7,789 nucleotides of DNA from Nitrospirota bacterium (GTDB taxonomy: Bacteria > Nitrospirota > Thermodesulfovibrionia > Thermodesulfovibrionales > JdFR-88), in the NCBI GenBank assembly GCA_021819985.1, contig JAKAEG010000155.1, positions 1 through 7,789 of the forward strand. Direction: 5' to 3'. Positions 5,655 through 7,789 of this stretch are shown here, in pieces (position 1 is the stretch's first letter; every line of letters begins with the position of its first letter). The translations under genes and the position numbers were made by a program. The notes beneath the pieces were generated by a model, which ran no database searches, was not told the DNA's origin, and was given only the letters and a program-made list of their open reading frames with translations.

Positions 5655-6464
5655 TTGTTCCTGTCCCTAAGGCCGCTGCTCGAAGGGACCACTTTTTATG
5701 TGGTCTCCGCAATATTGGGCCTCATCGTGGGCTCTTTCGCTAACGTCTGTATCCACAGGCTCCCCAAAAACGAATCCGTTGTAAAACCCGCTTCGCGCTG
5801 TCCGAAATGCCTGACCCCTATCAGGATGTGGGACAATATCCCGGTCATAAGTTATCTATTGCTGCGCGGCAGATGCAGGGCCTGCGGCGTGTCCATCTCT
5901 GCCAGGTATCCCGCGGTAGAGGCATTGAACGCCATATTGTATCTGCTTGCCGCCCTCAGGTTCGGCGGCTCTACGGCAACCTTTTTTTATTTTCTTTTCA
6001 TAACCGCTCTGATAGTCATAACGTTCATAGATTATGATCTGCAGATCATACCGGACGAGATAACCCTGCCGGGAATTCCCATTGGGCTTTTGGCCGGATG
6101 GCTCATCCTGCCGGACCCGTTTTACAGGGCGGTCAATATGGGCATAACCGCCTCGCTAATAGGGGCCGCAACAGGTTTTCTCCTTTATTATTCCATTGCG
6201 TTCATAAGCCGGGGCGGCATGGGTGGCGGGGACATAAAGATGATGGCGATGATAGGGGCCGTGCTTGGATGGAAAGGCGTAATACTTACAACCTTTCTGG
6301 CGAGCTGCGCGGGTTCCATTGCGGGACTGTATCTGATGGTGTTCAAGGGCAAGGGAAGAAAAGCAAAAGTCCCTTTCGGTCCTTTCCTTGCAGCGGGGGC
6401 ACTGATGAGTCTTTTTTTGGGGCAGGAGATCGTTTCCTGGTATATATGGCATGGGCAGCGCTGA
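5655..6464 (+). CDS. pilD: type IV prepilin peptidase / N-methyltransferase
   Basis: An inner-membrane aspartyl protease that removes the short leader of type IV prepilins or type II secretion pseudopilins and methylates the new N-terminal residue. The 269-residue product has the full bifunctional layout. A first membrane helix (about 13-31) ends in GLIVGSFANVCIHRLP. The cytoplasmic methyltransferase-associated loop carries two zinc-binding pairs, CPKC (49-52) and CRAC (74-77). Several membrane helices follow, with the catalytic aspartates Asp126 in FIDYDLQIIPDE and Asp193 in GMGGGDIK. The start is TTG, chosen because of the GGAGGG five nt upstream. It follows the coiled-coil gene by 13 nt and overlaps the kinase gene by 14 nt. 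No pilin or secretion genes are visible, so whether it serves pili, secretion or both is open. Confidence 0.95.
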   Translation: MFLSLRPLLEGTTFYVVSAILGLIVGSFANVCIHRLPKNESVVKPASRCPKCLTPIRMWDNIPVISYLLLRGRCRACGVSISARYPAVEALNAILYLLAALRFGGSTATFFYFLFITALIVITFIDYDLQIIPDEITLPGIPIGLLAGWLILPDPFYRAVNMGITASLIGAATGFLLYYSIAFISRGGMGGGDIKMMAMIGAVLGWKGVILTTFLASCAGSIAGLYLMVFKGKGRKAKVPFGPFLAAGALMSLFLGQEIVSWYIWHGQR

Positions 6465-7789
6465 AAATCCCTTATTAACCTCATTCCCTCTTTTTTTCCT
6501 CTTTCTGGTCCTGGCGGTTGCGGCTCTCCTTCTATTTGCCCTGATATTTATCCTTACAAGAAATCTTTCGAGAAACAAGCAGCCCGAGGGCAGGCACGAT
6601 AAATCCGAGGTCGGGTTCGTGGTGGACACTTTTCAGGACCTTGTCTCGAAACTGAAAGAGAATGAGCGTGAGCTTGAAGCGCTCCGGGCAAAGGCTGAGA
6701 AAAGGGCCGACCTTATAGAGAACTTAAGTAAAAATATCCTCGAAAGCGTTCCAAGCGGGGTCATAAGCTTCAATGAGGCGCTTGAGATCACGATGGTAAA
6801 TTCCTCCGCTGAAAAAATTATGGGCTTTAAACGGGAAGACGCCCTCGGCAGAAGACATGATGAAGTCCTTAAAGGGGAGATCGCCAGGCTGATCGAAAAA
6901 CACGAGACGGCTTCCAGGCAGGAGCTTGTGTTCAATTCAGGCTTGAACGGGGATGCGAAAGGCCGGAGGCTCTGGGTGGGTTTTTCCGTGACCCCGCTTC
7001 TGGACGCCGGGGGGGAAAGTATCGGGCTGATACTGGTGTTTACCGACCTTACCGAACTGAAAGCCCTTGAACGGCAGGCCGAACTGAGGCGCCGGCTTTC
7101 AAGCCTTGGCGAGATGGCCGCCGGCCTGGCCCACGAGCTTAGAAATCCGATGGCGGTCATTTCCGGCTATTCAAAGATGCTTTCAAAAAGAAAGGCCCCG
7201 GCGGGGGCCGGTCCGGGCATGCAGGCAGGGGGAGAATTTTCAGCTCAGGATGCTTTATCTCAGAACCGGGCTTTACCGCGGGAACCAGCGGGGCAGGAAC
7301 TGGCCGGGATAGAGCGGCAGGCCGCGCAGGCCATACAAAAGGAGGTCGCCGCGATGGATTCCATCATCAACGGATTTCTTTCCTTCGCAAACCCATGCAC
7401 GCCCGCGTTTGAGACCGTGGACAGGGACAGGCTGGCCGCCTTGGTAAAAAAATGCCTGGATGCGGCGCTGGCCGGTATTAGTTCCATAAAGGCGTCATTT
7501 TCCGCAGGCGAAGGGGATTTCGCCATAAAAGCGGATGAGATCCTCCTTAAGCAGGTCTTTATGAACCTTATACAAAACGCGGTCCAGGCAATGCGGCCCG
7601 AAGGGGGCCAGCCGGAGGGCAGCCCGGATGTTCCGTCTTTAGGTCTTTTGGATGTAACTGTCAGGAAGAAAGAGGGCGAAGCCCTGATTGCCTTTTCCGA
7701 TACCGGCCCAGGCATACCGGAGCAGATGAGACAGAAGATATTTTTGCCGTTCTATTCAAATAAGGAAGGCGGCACGGGCCTTGGCCTGG
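6451..7789 (+). CDS. membrane-anchored PAS-domain sensor histidine kinase (NtrB/AtoS-like), cut by the window edge
   Basis: 446 residues are visible and the frame is still open at the edge. One membrane helix (about 13-36) is followed by a charged linker/coiled coil (about 60-95), a PAS domain (about 92-205, beginning ILESVPSGVISFN and ending LVFTDLTELKALE), then a DHp domain with H-box GLAHELRNPMAVISGY (phosphoacceptor His228). The ATPase domain shows the N-box MNLIQNAVQA (371-380), the G1 box DTGPGIP (417-423), the F-box FLPFYSNK and the start of the G2 box GTGLGL. No HAMP or large sensor domain is seen, so the input is probably cytoplasmic through PAS. The ATG at 6451 lies inside the end of pilD and is the first in-frame start after stops at 6403-6408; no strong Shine-Dalgarno precedes it, suggesting translational coupling. 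About 34 extra residues sit between the H-box and the second DHp helix. An NtrC-type regulator downstream is likely but not visible. Confidence 0.93.
   Translation, partial: MGSAENPLLTSFPLFFLFLVLAVAALLLFALIFILTRNLSRNKQPEGRHDKSEVGFVVDTFQDLVSKLKENERELEALRAKAEKRADLIENLSKNILESVPSGVISFNEALEITMVNSSAEKIMGFKREDALGRRHDEVLKGEIARLIEKHETASRQELVFNSGLNGDAKGRRLWVGFSVTPLLDAGGESIGLILVFTDLTELKALERQAELRRRLSSLGEMAAGLAHELRNPMAVISGYSKMLSKRKAPAGAGPGMQAGGEFSAQDALSQNRALPREPAGQELAGIERQAAQAIQKEVAAMDSIINGFLSFANPCTPAFETVDRDRLAALVKKCLDAALAGISSIKASFSAGEGDFAIKADEILLKQVFMNLIQNAVQAMRPEGGQPEGSPDVPSLGLLDVTVRKKEGEALIAFSDTGPGIPEQMRQKIFLPFYSNKEGGTGLGL

Noticed and set aside
6156..7715. Long minus-strand frames opposite pilD and the kinase (up to 175 codons)
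   Set aside because: They mirror the codon bias of the G+C-rich sense genes; the sense products carry complete conserved motifs, and the antisense ones are Ser/Arg/Pro-rich shadows.
1..7789. CRISPR array
   Set aside because: No set of regularly spaced direct repeats is seen anywhere on either strand.

Overview
The window looks like a chromosomal segment of a Gram-negative bacterium, probably an environmental member of the Desulfobacterota/Nitrospirota type. That is inferred from the G+C-rich core genes, a prepilin peptidase, an NtrB-like sensor kinase and an IS5-family element; no rRNA or clade marker fixes the taxon. It splits into a mobile/accessory left half (1 to about 4000) and a housekeeping right half (about 4140 to 7789).

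Left half. Positions 1-316, minus strand, encode the N-terminal 105 residues of an IS5-family (InsH-like) transposase that runs off the left edge. It is preceded by a Shine-Dalgarno and by a likely terminal inverted repeat at 390-407. A roughly 290-bp spacer follows, with a perfect extended -10 element and a 7-bp inverted repeat. Then comes a long, strikingly A+T-rich gene (698-3679, 993 aa). Its centre is a phospholipase D-like domain in which the usual HxK is HDR. It has a beta-rich N-terminal part and a large helical C-terminal part, and resembles the proteins I remember as the 'VPA1262 family' found in accessory islands. It is the best candidate here for a little-studied, possibly defensive system. 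A 527-bp non-coding stretch follows (3680-4206), with degenerate palindromes on its left and, on its right, a strong hairpin plus a terminator/antiterminator-like pair of alternative stems just upstream of miaA.

Right half. This holds miaA (tRNA dimethylallyltransferase, 4207-5139), a probable terminator, a 103-aa coiled-coil protein of unknown function (5330-5641), a type IV prepilin peptidase (TTG start, 5655-6464), and a membrane-anchored PAS/histidine kinase (6451-7789, cut by the right edge). The last three are tightly packed (13-nt gap, then 14-nt overlap) and look like one transcription unit. It probably serves pilus or secretion pseudopilin maturation plus a two-component system whose regulator would lie beyond the window.

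The base composition change is obvious: a sampled line in the 993-aa gene (2401-2460) has 20/60 G+C, against 36/60 in miaA (4441-4500). This supports horizontal acquisition of the left half next to an insertion sequence.
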